Positions 6,846 through 15,468 of a stretch of 64,000 nt of DNA are shown here, in pieces. This DNA comes from Planctomycetota bacterium (GTDB lineage Bacteria > Planctomycetota > Planctomycetia > Pirellulales > Pirellulaceae). Each line of letters opens with the position of its first letter. Position 1 is the stretch's first letter. The stretch spans positions 1-64,000 of the forward strand of contig JAPLNI010000042.1 of assembly GCA_026692865.1 (NCBI GenBank), in the 5' to 3' direction. The notes under the pieces are model-generated. The model had not been told where the DNA came from and did no database searches. It saw nothing but the letters and a program-made list of their open reading frames with translations. The position numbers and the translations under genes were made by a program.

Positions 6846-8546
6846 ATGAAACAGCCACAAATTTTGTTTAAATGCGCTCGCCTGTCCTTCTTGGCTTGGG
6901 TAATCATTGGGATTTTTTCACCATTGCGGGCCGACGAGCCCTATTCGCCAGAGCATCCGGTCGTTCAGGCGATGGTCAAGAAAGCGGTTGATTTTTTAAG
7001 TTCCAACTTTAGCCGTTCGAGAACTACCCACGAGTATGACATTTTGATGGGGTACACCGCCTATAAGGCAACCGAGGAGCCTGAGCACCCATTGGTCAAG
7101 AAGGCCATTCCTTTTGCGTTGAAAACAACTCGAGAAATCCATGAAAAGTCTGGAGCTCTTCAGAGTGAGCATATCATCTACGACGTGTCGATTTCTGCGA
7201 TGCTGCTTTCTGCTGTGGACGGAGTAAAGTACAAGACTGAACTTGAATATTGCCGCGATTTTTTAAAATCAGTTCAGCGAGACAACGGCGGGTTCGGTTA
7301 TCTGACAATTCGAACAGGATCGGGGGATGCGTCACAAACCCAATATGTAACGCTTGCACTTTGGTCCATGAAACAAGCCAACATTGAAATCGATTTCAAT
7401 TCGGTTGAAAAAGTCGCTGTATGGCTACAAAATGCCCAGCGCTCGGATGGTGGTTGGACCTACCAGACACCCTCCGCTGGTGATGTCCCTAACCACCAAA
7501 TGCTGGCTGCCGGCCTTTCGGCTGCCCTGATTTCTGCGGATATTCTCGGGGTTATGCGTGGGGCTGGCATGAAAATGGAAAATGCCTTGGCCAGTGAAGA
7601 AGAAGACGAAGAGGAAATTCCTGAAGTTTTCAGGCGAGTCTCCGCCGAAGTTCTTGCTGGGAAAAAAGACAAAAAGTTTGTTTCGCGAGTCATCTCTCGG
7701 GATTCAGTACAGAAAGTCGCTACAAAAGCTTCTTCTTGGCTTTCACAAAACGAGTTTAAGCGGGGGGCAGGAGGATCCGATTGGTTTTACTACTGGCTCT
7801 ACAGCCAAGAGCGATATGAATCCTTCTTGGAAATCCTGAAGGGCCGTCGAGAGAAAGATCCGGCTTGGTACAAGGCTGGAGTCGAAACCCTTCGGAAGTA
7901 TCAAGATCCAGCGACAGGTGCGTTCGGGCTCGTCGGGGAAAGCGTCGACCCAGGTGGAGTTGAGACGGCAACCTGCCTGTCAATTCTTTTCCTGCTGAGG
8001 ACGACTCAGAAGTCGATTGGTGACTTGAAAGAAGGGACAAATACAGGTGGGTATGGCCTTGGGGACATCTCTAGCGTCGGCGTCATAAACGGCAAAGTAG
8101 TCGACAAGTCTCAAGTCACCTCCATAGAAGACGCACTCTCGTTGCTGGAAACGAACAAACAAGGCTCGGTTGAGGATACAGCGCTGTCCAATCGAATTGT
8201 GCTGGATGCGGATCCAGCAAAGCGGAAGGCCCAACTTAACCGGTTCGCCAGAATGCTAGGAGCCGGTAACTCATGGAGCGCTCGTCGACTGGGAGCGAAA
8301 ATTCTAGGGCGTGGCGACGACTTAGACTTTGTACCCGATCTGATTTTTGCTCTTGGCGATGGTGACCAAGTCGTTCAGCGGACGGCTGAGGCTTCTCTGA
8401 AAATCTTGAGCAGGAAAATGGGCGTCAACTACCTTCCCGCCGAGGGCCCAATCACGGCAGACCATCGAGTCAAGGCCGAAAGGGCTTGGAAAGGGTGGTA
8501 TCTCAGTGTCAGACCAGGTCACATTTTTGCCGATTCGCAAAACTAG
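6846..8546 (+). CDS. Squalene-cyclase/prenyltransferase-repeat exported protein
   Basis: A 566-residue protein with a signal peptide (hydrophobic LSFLAWVIIGIFSPLRA near residues 14-29). It contains alpha/alpha-toroid repeats of the prenyltransferase/squalene-oxidase type, visible as QRDNGGFGY (about residue 147) and QRSDGGWTY (about residue 198). These repeats build a barrel in terpene cyclases, but the catalytic DxDD motif of hopene cyclase is not seen, so this is unlikely to be a cyclase. An acidic EEEDEEEIPE stretch lies near residue 250, and the last 100 or so residues resemble HEAT-like helical repeats (GDGDQVVQRTAEASLKIL). It precedes the ExbB gene by 154 bp and may be a periplasmic scaffold for that cluster. 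Start: ATG at 6846. Confidence 0.75.
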   Translation: MKQPQILFKCARLSFLAWVIIGIFSPLRADEPYSPEHPVVQAMVKKAVDFLSSNFSRSRTTHEYDILMGYTAYKATEEPEHPLVKKAIPFALKTTREIHEKSGALQSEHIIYDVSISAMLLSAVDGVKYKTELEYCRDFLKSVQRDNGGFGYLTIRTGSGDASQTQYVTLALWSMKQANIEIDFNSVEKVAVWLQNAQRSDGGWTYQTPSAGDVPNHQMLAAGLSAALISADILGVMRGAGMKMENALASEEEDEEEIPEVFRRVSAEVLAGKKDKKFVSRVISRDSVQKVATKASSWLSQNEFKRGAGGSDWFYYWLYSQERYESFLEILKGRREKDPAWYKAGVETLRKYQDPATGAFGLVGESVDPGGVETATCLSILFLLRTTQKSIGDLKEGTNTGGYGLGDISSVGVINGKVVDKSQVTSIEDALSLLETNKQGSVEDTALSNRIVLDADPAKRKAQLNRFARMLGAGNSWSARRLGAKILGRGDDLDFVPDLIFALGDGDQVVQRTAEASLKILSRKMGVNYLPAEGPITADHRVKAERAWKGWYLSVRPGHIFADSQN

Positions 8547-8558
8547 TGACTGAGTCTC

Positions 8559-8603
8559 TTTGAAAACAGTCTGTTTGAAAACGGACTGTTTGAAATCGAA
8601 ACT
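8559..8603 (+). repeat. Three tandem 15-bp units
   Basis: TTTGAAAACAGTCTG, TTTGAAAACGGACTG and a diverged third unit follow each other between the squalene-cyclase-repeat gene and exbB. They could be operator-like repeats upstream of the ExbB cluster or chance slippage products. Confidence 0.6.
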
Positions 8604-8700
8604 ACCATTGAGCAAAACGTTAGCTATACTGGGCCCCTAACACGGTCGCATTCGGACTGTTGCATTTTCGTCGGTAAACTTCTTCTTTTGAAAGCTTGGC

Positions 8701-9366
8701 ATGGTCGAACTCTTTGAGATTCTGGGTATCCTCGACTATTTCGTCATCGCTGCAGTTGCATTGTGGGGCCTTTACTGTGCCATTATCGTGATGACTCGAG
8801 TATCCAGCAAACGATTCAAGACGGAGGCTGACCAGGATGCGTTTCTTGACTCGGTGTTAGGACCACTTGCAGAGGGTGACTACGATACCGTAATAAAAAA
8901 TTGTGAGGGTAATCCGAAAGCATTACCGATCATGGTCCATCTAGGAGTCGAGAATCGTGAGTTGGGCTATCAGAAGGTCCGACAGTACGTTCTCGATAGA
9001 TTCCAGCGCGATGTTTTATCTGATCTTGAGAACCGGATTGCTTGGATCGCAACTTGCGTCAAAACAGCGCCGTTACTCGGTCTCTTTGGGACGGTGCTAG
9101 GCATGCTCGGCGCGTTCCGCAACTTAGAAGAGTCGACTCAAGCAGACCCGGGCGCTCTTGCGGGTGACATTCGGATGGCGTTGGAGCACACGGCAATGGG
9201 TCTGGCGGTGGCAATTCCGCTTGGCATTATTCTCGCCCTGGTTAACAATCGAATTCGTGGCATGCAGGAATTAGTTGCCTCTGGTTTAAATCGATTTTTG
9301 GATGCACTGAAAGTAGGCATGACTCGTAGGACTCCTAACAAGGTTGTTAGCTCACGAGGGTCGTAG
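8701..9366 (+). CDS. MotA/TolQ/ExbB proton channel family protein
   Basis: A 221-residue inner-membrane protein with three membrane segments (about residues 12-30, 108-135 and 160-180) and the family core LLGLFGTVLGMLGAF in the second. ExbB/TolQ pentamers form a proton channel around a dimer of ExbD/TolR and convert proton motive force into motion across the periplasm. The two ExbD genes just downstream provide the partner subunits. The order ExbB, one-TM protein, ExbD, ExbD, large TM/propeller protein suggests one transcription unit. Start: ATG at 8701. Which outer-membrane process is energised is not shown by the sequence. Confidence 0.9.
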   Translation: MVELFEILGILDYFVIAAVALWGLYCAIIVMTRVSSKRFKTEADQDAFLDSVLGPLAEGDYDTVIKNCEGNPKALPIMVHLGVENRELGYQKVRQYVLDRFQRDVLSDLENRIAWIATCVKTAPLLGLFGTVLGMLGAFRNLEESTQADPGALAGDIRMALEHTAMGLAVAIPLGIILALVNNRIRGMQELVASGLNRFLDALKVGMTRRTPNKVVSSRGS

Positions 9367-9489
9367 CAAAAAATCGAAGCAATCTCGGGCCGATGAATTT
9401 GTCCTTTCGGAATTCTAATGATAAACCCAGTGACTATGGACAGAAAATTCAGGCGAGAGAATCGCCCCCAAGAATGGAGCTAGAGGTCA

Positions 9490-10398
9490 ATGAGTGCATC
9501 AAGTGAATCTAGGTCGAGGGGAAAGCCCACGACGATAGAGACTATGCATACCACCTCAGTGGATTCTGTAGCGAGTTTGCTGCTAAGTCTCGTGATCATG
9601 ATTGGTTTGGGGGTGTTTGCTCTCGGACTAGTTTTCATTCTCAGTACGATGAAACCACATGACCCAATTCGAATCTTTGTCGAAGAAGAGCGAATTGCGG
9701 GACGAGGCGACAATGCGGCGGGCTTTGCGAGGGATTTAGAGCCACCGGGTAGCGAGGAGGCAGAGCAGCTAACGGAACCTGCTGTAGAGCAATCGCTACA
9801 AGCAGTTACGGAAACGCTAAGCTCGATCTCGGCTTCACTGGAGACCGTTGAATCCGGAGCGGCAGTTGGCAGTAAAGGTTCTGGGCAGGGCGATAGTCGC
9901 CCCCCGGGTCCAGAGGGGGAAGGGGATAACATCATTCCTCGATTCGAACGTTGGGAGCTTAAGTTCACAGCTCGCGATTCGAAAAGCTATGCTAAGCAAC
10001 TTGACTTCTTCAAAATCGAACTTGGAGCGATCGGAGGGGGACGAACCGAGGTGGATTACCTTGGAAATCTATCGGGTGCTCCCGAAAAAAGAACTGGTCC
10101 GGGTAAGGATGAGAAGCGTATGTACTTTGTGGCCCGCTCAGAGAATCAACTACAAAAGTATGAAAGAGATTTGTTGTCCAAGTCAGGCATTGCAACTTCA
10201 GGAAGTGTTATTTTAAAGCTAGTATCCAAAGAACTCGAGCAACAGCTCGCTGAGCTTGAAAAAAGTTACGCCGTCACGAAACGCGGTCCTAAAGTTATGG
10301 CCAAGGAGTTCGCAAAAACCGTTTTTGAATGCCAGCCAGGTGAGGGCAAGGGCTATCAGTGGGTCGTAGTAGAGCAGAGGTATCGGACAGTTCCATAA
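9490..10398 (+). CDS. One-TM hypothetical protein of the ExbB/ExbD cluster
   Basis: Not recognised as a named family. The 302-residue product has one membrane segment (about residues 31-54, LLSLVIMIGLGVFALGLVFI) with a short cytoplasmic N-terminus. An acidic, Ser/Gly/Glu-rich linker (about 75-150, with GSGQGDSRPPGPEGEG) leads to a C-terminal domain of about 150 residues, probably periplasmic, with a mixed helix/strand pattern and charged helix (SKELEQQLAELEKS). The layout of one TM, a disordered linker and a periplasmic domain recalls TonB/TolA-like couplers. Its place between ExbB and ExbD fits, but no sequence similarity to TonB was seen. The start is supported by GGAG in the preceding bases. 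Confidence 0.7.
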   Translation: MSASSESRSRGKPTTIETMHTTSVDSVASLLLSLVIMIGLGVFALGLVFILSTMKPHDPIRIFVEEERIAGRGDNAAGFARDLEPPGSEEAEQLTEPAVEQSLQAVTETLSSISASLETVESGAAVGSKGSGQGDSRPPGPEGEGDNIIPRFERWELKFTARDSKSYAKQLDFFKIELGAIGGGRTEVDYLGNLSGAPEKRTGPGKDEKRMYFVARSENQLQKYERDLLSKSGIATSGSVILKLVSKELEQQLAELEKSYAVTKRGPKVMAKEFAKTVFECQPGEGKGYQWVVVEQRYRTVP

Positions 10399-10476
10399 GT
10401 TAAACCAAATCCCGATAGACCGATCCGGCTTGTCGTATCGCTTGTTTGTACTTTTGAGTTGGTTGGTTGCAAATCT

Positions 10477-10998
10477 ATGTCAGTCTCACAAAGAGCAAGT
10501 AACGTTAACGAATCGTCCAACGATAATCTGTTTGACGACGATCATGTGGCCGAAGGTGTGCACCTTGGGTCTCCTCACGGACAACATCATGACGATGAAA
10601 TGGACATGACTGCTCTAATCGATATTACGTTTCTTCTTTTGATTTTCTTTGTGGTAACTTCAAAACTTGCCAACGAGGTGAAACAACCTTTGCCGGTCGC
10701 AAGAAATGGCCAGCTTGTCGCAACGGACAAAAGCATTATTTTGACAATGAAACGCGGTGGCGGTAACTCGGCTGTCGTTGGACGCGAGGATGGCAGTGTT
10801 TTTTCCGATGACCCCGAACAACAAGCAGCAGAGATCGAAGAGTATCTTCAAATCGGATTTAATTCACAAAAGACCAATGTATTGGTGCGAGCCGATGGTG
10901 CTGTCCGAAATGGAGACGTGAACCACATAAAAGAACTCATTTCCGAGTCTATTGAAGACGGGCAGTTGATCAGCTTTGGGGTCATGCAAGAAAACTAA
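10477..10998 (+). CDS. ExbD/TolR family protein (first copy)
   Basis: A 173-residue ExbD-type protein. A TTG six codons earlier (10459) is possible, but the ATG at 10477 is preferred. The cytoplasmic tail is long, acidic and His-rich (HLGSPHGQHHDDEMDM), then comes the single membrane segment TALIDITFLLLIFFVVT. Its aspartate (about residue 49) corresponds to the essential proton-carrying Asp of ExbD. The periplasmic domain of roughly 105 residues has the usual NVLVRADGAVRNGDVNHIKE pattern. It lies directly before a second ExbD, which starts within 10 bp of its stop codon. A heterodimer of the two is likely. Confidence 0.88.
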   Translation: MSVSQRASNVNESSNDNLFDDDHVAEGVHLGSPHGQHHDDEMDMTALIDITFLLLIFFVVTSKLANEVKQPLPVARNGQLVATDKSIILTMKRGGGNSAVVGREDGSVFSDDPEQQAAEIEEYLQIGFNSQKTNVLVRADGAVRNGDVNHIKELISESIEDGQLISFGVMQEN

Positions 10999-11007
10999 GT
11001 GAAGTCG

Positions 11008-11835
11008 ATGACAATCCGATTCCAATGTCCGCATTGTGAAAGCATCCGAAACGTTCATGAAAGAATGAGCGGTAAGGAGTTTCGTTGTCCCGATTGTGAA
11101 TCGATGGTGCGAATTCCCAAGCAAGAGGAAATGTCAAAGGACTTAGTGCGAATCGTCCCTATTGAACCGCCACTATCAACCTTAGCAGGCCGAATAAAGA
11201 CGCATTCAAACGCGATCGACAATTCAAATCAGGAGCTATCCAACATCAGCGCGGCCGAATCTCAACGCGTGCGAGTTTTATCGTCGTCGGCTGGGATCAC
11301 GAATGCCGACGAGTCGGACGCGATTGATTTAACCTCTGAGTCATTCGATGAATTTGAGGATGACGAACTCGACGAACCAGCTACGTTTACCTTTGGAAAA
11401 AATGCTCCCAAAGACGAAATCGATATGACTGCGATGGTGGACGTAACGTTTCTGTTGCTAATCTTTTTCATGGTTACGGCTTCGTTTACTAGTGAAAAAG
11501 CCATTCAACAAAAAGCTTCGATGAGCGACAAAGCAAGCCAAAACTCCGTGCCTGAGCAGACCGAAGTGAATGAAACCGTTCGAATCCTTATTGATGAGTT
11601 CAACGCTTACACCATAATTTTTCCGGATGGGGATGAACGAGAAGCCTCAAGCAAGCAAGAACTCCTTGGCATCTTAGCAATGGCAGAGTTGGAAGGTTCT
11701 AGCGACGAAGCGACTACGATGGCGGTTGTGGCGCATGAAGACAGTATTCACGCTGCTGTGATTGCAGCATTGGATGCTGGACGAGAAAAAGGGTTTTCAA
11801 GTTTCCAGGTTTCAGTAGTTGAAAATTTTGATTGA
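11008..11835 (+). CDS. ExbD/TolR family protein with N-terminal zinc ribbon (second copy)
   Basis: A 275-residue fusion. The ATG at 11008 is chosen; a GTG at 10999, abutting the previous stop codon, would add three residues. The N-terminus carries a zinc-ribbon-like CPHC...CPDC pair (cysteines at about 7, 10, 27 and 30), as found at the start of many planctomycete proteins. A long acidic linker (DEFEDDELDEP) follows, then the ExbD segment DEIDMTAMVDVTFLLLIFF with the key Asp near residue 145 and a periplasmic domain. The zinc ribbon would lie in the cytoplasm and is unusual for ExbD. It may sense metal or redox state, or bind a regulator. The gene is co-directional and nearly contiguous with the first ExbD. 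Confidence 0.85.
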   Translation: MTIRFQCPHCESIRNVHERMSGKEFRCPDCESMVRIPKQEEMSKDLVRIVPIEPPLSTLAGRIKTHSNAIDNSNQELSNISAAESQRVRVLSSSAGITNADESDAIDLTSESFDEFEDDELDEPATFTFGKNAPKDEIDMTAMVDVTFLLLIFFMVTASFTSEKAIQQKASMSDKASQNSVPEQTEVNETVRILIDEFNAYTIIFPDGDEREASSKQELLGILAMAELEGSSDEATTMAVVAHEDSIHAAVIAALDAGREKGFSSFQVSVVENFD

Positions 11836-11919
11836 TGCATGACATCACCCACGTAACGACAAAGTATTCGCTCAACAAGACAAAAACAATCGATTTTACG
11901 ACTTGGATTTTTAAAACTG

Positions 11920-14900
11920 ATGGCAGCCACCCAACTTATTGATTTACTTGAAAACCAAGGACTGCTTGATCCGGAAGTAATTTTGGAACTGCGTCGCCAA
12001 GTCGAGCAATCCAAGACTAGGATTACAACCGAAGCGATTGCAAAGCTGTTAGTGGATAACAACCAACTTACACGATTTCAAGCCACCAAACTTGTTTCGC
12101 AGCTTAAGGAAGAATCCTCCGAAAGCAGCTCCGATGCGAAAGCCTTCTCCAATCCACTCTCAGGGCCTACAAAAGAGCCTAGTACCCGCGGCGACGAGAT
12201 GGATCTCATCCCAGAGGAGTTGGCTGGTTCAATTACAAAAAGCGATCCTAACCAAGCTGCTGATGCAACTGTTTTTGTTGATGCCGAAGAAGTCGAGCTT
12301 GTCGAAGACGACGACGAACTTGGGGACGAAGAGGGACTAAGTGAATTCGATGAGCCAGAAACGGTTGTGCCGACTAAGCGAAAAATGAATTCGTCTTTGG
12401 ATGAGTCTTTCAACACACTCGCTGAGATGAAAGACACAAGTAATCGGGGATTCGTTCAACCTAAAAAAATTGTTGCTGCTAAACCCCTTCAGTGGGATGC
12501 TTTCCGCATTTGGGGTTACGGTTTCGCGCTCATGGCGCTTATCACTGCGTTTACAGGACTAATTTTTTGGTTCAATGGCCAGGGCGCAGATGGTTCATTC
12601 AAGATCGCAATGGATGCTTACGAGAGTCTGGATTACGAAGTCGCAATAGAGAAGTTTAAGAATTTCTCCGAATCCTATTCCAGCGATGATAGGGCAGGGC
12701 GTGCAAAAGTTTATACCGCTATAGCAACGATTCGTAATGCAAACGACCAGATGGGAGATCCTGTTGCGGCGATCGCAATTACTGAAGAGGTTCTTCCGGA
12801 AATTATAAATGAACCCGCGATTAACGACTTGGCCCTACGCGCTGACTTGGCTCAATCGTTGGTCAAGATTTCCGAGAAGCTTGTTGAGCGTGCTGACTCA
12901 GCGAAAACCACAGACGAACGTAAGGTGCTTCTTGATAAGCTAGACCAACATTTGATTGCGATGCAAAACCCCCAGTATATTCCTAACGCCCAGCGGGAAA
13001 CTAACGAGGTTCGCATCAGAACAGTCAGGGAAGAACGCGAGCGATTGCTAAGGGATGTTAAACGGGCAGAGGGTACCGTGATAGCTGTTGAAGCGATGAA
13101 AGCGGCGATTGCCAAAGGTGACGTCGACGGCGCTTACGAGGCCCGTCGAACAGTTGTTAGAGACTTCCCGCAACTGACCCTGGACAAACAACTTCTAGAT
13201 CTTTTGAAAGAGGCGACAAGCCTTCAGCAAGAAGCGGTGAAGTCAACAACGACGGTACCCCTGCTAGTTGAACCAGTCGAGAAAAACGTATCGGGAAGAA
13301 GTGTTCTTTTGGTGAAGCAGAGCGGATCACCAATTAACGTCGCTAACGAAGAAATTCACTTTATCAAAGCGAAGCAATCTGTCTACGCTCTTAAAGTCGC
13401 AACGGGAGAAGTTTTATGGCGACGACACGTAGGAGCAGAGACCATCTCGGACCCGGTACGTACATCTGTTGATCCTGGGTCCGACTGCATCTTGATATCT
13501 CCTGAAAAGGGACGTCTGGCTCGACTGGCCGCGTTGGACGGAAAATCCATATGGGAATTGCAAATTGAAAACCGTTTGTTAGCTCCTCAAATTGACGGCG
13601 AAACAGTTTTTGTTTCGACTGAAGCGGGACAAGTTTACGCAATCGATAGCGTCACCGGCCAGGTTCGTTGGTCGAAGCAATTACCCCAGAAATTGGAAAC
13701 GGGTGTTGGTGGCGGATTGAACAAGCCCAGCCGATACCTCTTGGGGCAGCATTCGAACCTCTATGTGCTCTCAAGGAACGATGGTTCCTGTAACGAAGTG
13801 TATTACCTAGGCCACGCGATTGGAACGATTTCGGTACCACCCGTTTACACACTTGGTCATCTGATCATTTTTGAAAATGCAGGGCCAAACTATTGTAATA
13901 TGCATATTCTCTACACCGGCGAACAGGGTGAGAAGTTAAGCATTGCTCAAAAGACTATCCGCTTAACTGGGCACGTTGTTGTACCTCCAACGCTCGATGG
14001 ACGACGCATGGTCGTTGTGACAGATTTAGGTGAAGTCAACGCCTACGACATTGAACCAGCGAGTTCAGGAGACAAAGTGAATCGCGTGGCGGCGATCGGC
14101 AAGAATGAAAACAAACCCCGGATCTCTTGGCCTTTTGTAGCCGGGAATGAACTATGGATCGCATCGAACCGACTGACACGTTATCAAATCCAAGTAAGTA
14201 AACAACAGCTCGTTACCGATTGGGTTCGCGAAGAAGAAGATCAATTTAATGGTCGCCCATACAAGTTCGATGATTACATTATTCACTCTCGGGTTTTGCG
14301 AGGCACCCAGGGAGTACGTGTATCAGCAGTCAATGGTGTTAGCGGTGATCCAGCTTGGGAAGTAGACCTAGGGGTACCGGTTGTCGCTGTTATCGGTGGA
14401 AATGGAACGGTATCGGCAATAAACTCGCAGGCTTCTCTTTATAGCATTACGGGAAAGTCGCTGGCATCTGGTAAGCCATTAACTGCGGCAGAGAACCCTG
14501 GCAGGAATCAACGCAAGCTCGATTTCAGCAGTCCAGTCATTCTTGGCAATGGGAAGACAGCTTTGCTTAATCTAGGGCAGGGGATTCAGATCGCCGTATA
14601 TGATCCTAAAGCGACTCCGGGATCGAGTTTGCAAATGAATAACTTGCAGATTACAAGTGGAGTCCCATCAGTTGATCCTTTGGCGGTAGGAAACGGAATT
14701 GTTGTTCCTTTGGACAACACTCAAATGGCATTTGTTGATCCGACAAACGGAAAGCGACTTGGAGCACCCTTCCAACCGACACTATCGCCAGGAACCGTAA
14801 CTCGTTGGATATCACCAGTTCTGCTTTCCGATAACCAAACCGTTGTCACAGCCACTTCTGAGAAAAAGATGTTTCGGCTATCGACAGGAAAACAACTCCG

Positions 14901-15468
14901 CTCCCTGACGGAAACGGAAACAACATTGCCGTTAACTGGGCAACTGAGTTGTATTGATGATGTCATCTGCGCTATTGCTCGGGGACAATCACAAGATCTG
15001 ATTGAACTTTACAGCGGCTCTGACCTATCGAGGATTGCTGGAATCGAGCAAGATGGCCGCGTTACTTGGGGGCCTTTCGGTGTTGGTAAGCAATTTGTTT
15101 CTGGCCTAGGAACCTCTAGTATCGTTTCTGTTGATCTGACAGGAAAGGTACTTTGGAAGTTGGAAATTCCTAACTTGGCTCTCGTCGGGAAACCCACCAT
15201 TGATGGCGATGAGATTTTGATCTGCTCGCGAAATGGGCAAATGTTCCGTGTAGATCTTGCAACTGGTACTCAAAAGGCAAGCATAGAACTCGGGGAGCCG
15301 ATAAGCGGAACTGCGTCTATTGTCGGTTCTCAGATTCTTGTTCCTGGTTCGGAAGGAGTGTTGTTGGTAGTTCCTCTGGATAGCACCCGGTCATCCACTT
15401 CAGCAATGTTCAATCATCACAGGGGAACTTCGTCACGGTTGGTTATGACGAGGCTCAATGATGAATAG
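11920..15468 (+). CDS. Large one-TM protein with TPR-like and PQQ-type beta-propeller regions
   Basis: A 1182-residue protein. Residues 1-65 form a small helical domain (LIDLLENQGLLDPEVILELR ... LVDNNQLTRFQATKLVSQL) resembling N-termini of planctomycete serine/threonine kinases and related proteins. An acidic linker follows, then one membrane segment (about 197-218). The outer part has a helical TPR-like stretch (about 225-420, DAYESLDYEVAIEKFKNFSE) and a PQQ-dehydrogenase-like beta-propeller (about 430-1180; blades such as VYAIDSVTGQVRWSKQLP and VYALKVATGEVLWRRHVGAE). It resembles BamB-type propellers rather than enzymes. It is therefore likely a cytoplasm-to-periplasm adaptor for the ExbB/ExbD complex. 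Its stop codon overlaps the next gene by 11 bp. Confidence 0.8.
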   Translation: MAATQLIDLLENQGLLDPEVILELRRQVEQSKTRITTEAIAKLLVDNNQLTRFQATKLVSQLKEESSESSSDAKAFSNPLSGPTKEPSTRGDEMDLIPEELAGSITKSDPNQAADATVFVDAEEVELVEDDDELGDEEGLSEFDEPETVVPTKRKMNSSLDESFNTLAEMKDTSNRGFVQPKKIVAAKPLQWDAFRIWGYGFALMALITAFTGLIFWFNGQGADGSFKIAMDAYESLDYEVAIEKFKNFSESYSSDDRAGRAKVYTAIATIRNANDQMGDPVAAIAITEEVLPEIINEPAINDLALRADLAQSLVKISEKLVERADSAKTTDERKVLLDKLDQHLIAMQNPQYIPNAQRETNEVRIRTVREERERLLRDVKRAEGTVIAVEAMKAAIAKGDVDGAYEARRTVVRDFPQLTLDKQLLDLLKEATSLQQEAVKSTTTVPLLVEPVEKNVSGRSVLLVKQSGSPINVANEEIHFIKAKQSVYALKVATGEVLWRRHVGAETISDPVRTSVDPGSDCILISPEKGRLARLAALDGKSIWELQIENRLLAPQIDGETVFVSTEAGQVYAIDSVTGQVRWSKQLPQKLETGVGGGLNKPSRYLLGQHSNLYVLSRNDGSCNEVYYLGHAIGTISVPPVYTLGHLIIFENAGPNYCNMHILYTGEQGEKLSIAQKTIRLTGHVVVPPTLDGRRMVVVTDLGEVNAYDIEPASSGDKVNRVAAIGKNENKPRISWPFVAGNELWIASNRLTRYQIQVSKQQLVTDWVREEEDQFNGRPYKFDDYIIHSRVLRGTQGVRVSAVNGVSGDPAWEVDLGVPVVAVIGGNGTVSAINSQASLYSITGKSLASGKPLTAAENPGRNQRKLDFSSPVILGNGKTALLNLGQGIQIAVYDPKATPGSSLQMNNLQITSGVPSVDPLAVGNGIVVPLDNTQMAFVDPTNGKRLGAPFQPTLSPGTVTRWISPVLLSDNQTVVTATSEKKMFRLSTGKQLRSLTETETTLPLTGQLSCIDDVICAIARGQSQDLIELYSGSDLSRIAGIEQDGRVTWGPFGVGKQFVSGLGTSSIVSVDLTGKVLWKLEIPNLALVGKPTIDGDEILICSRNGQMFRVDLATGTQKASIELGEPISGTASIVGSQILVPGSEGVLLVVPLDSTRSSTSAMFNHHRGTSSRLVMTRLNDE

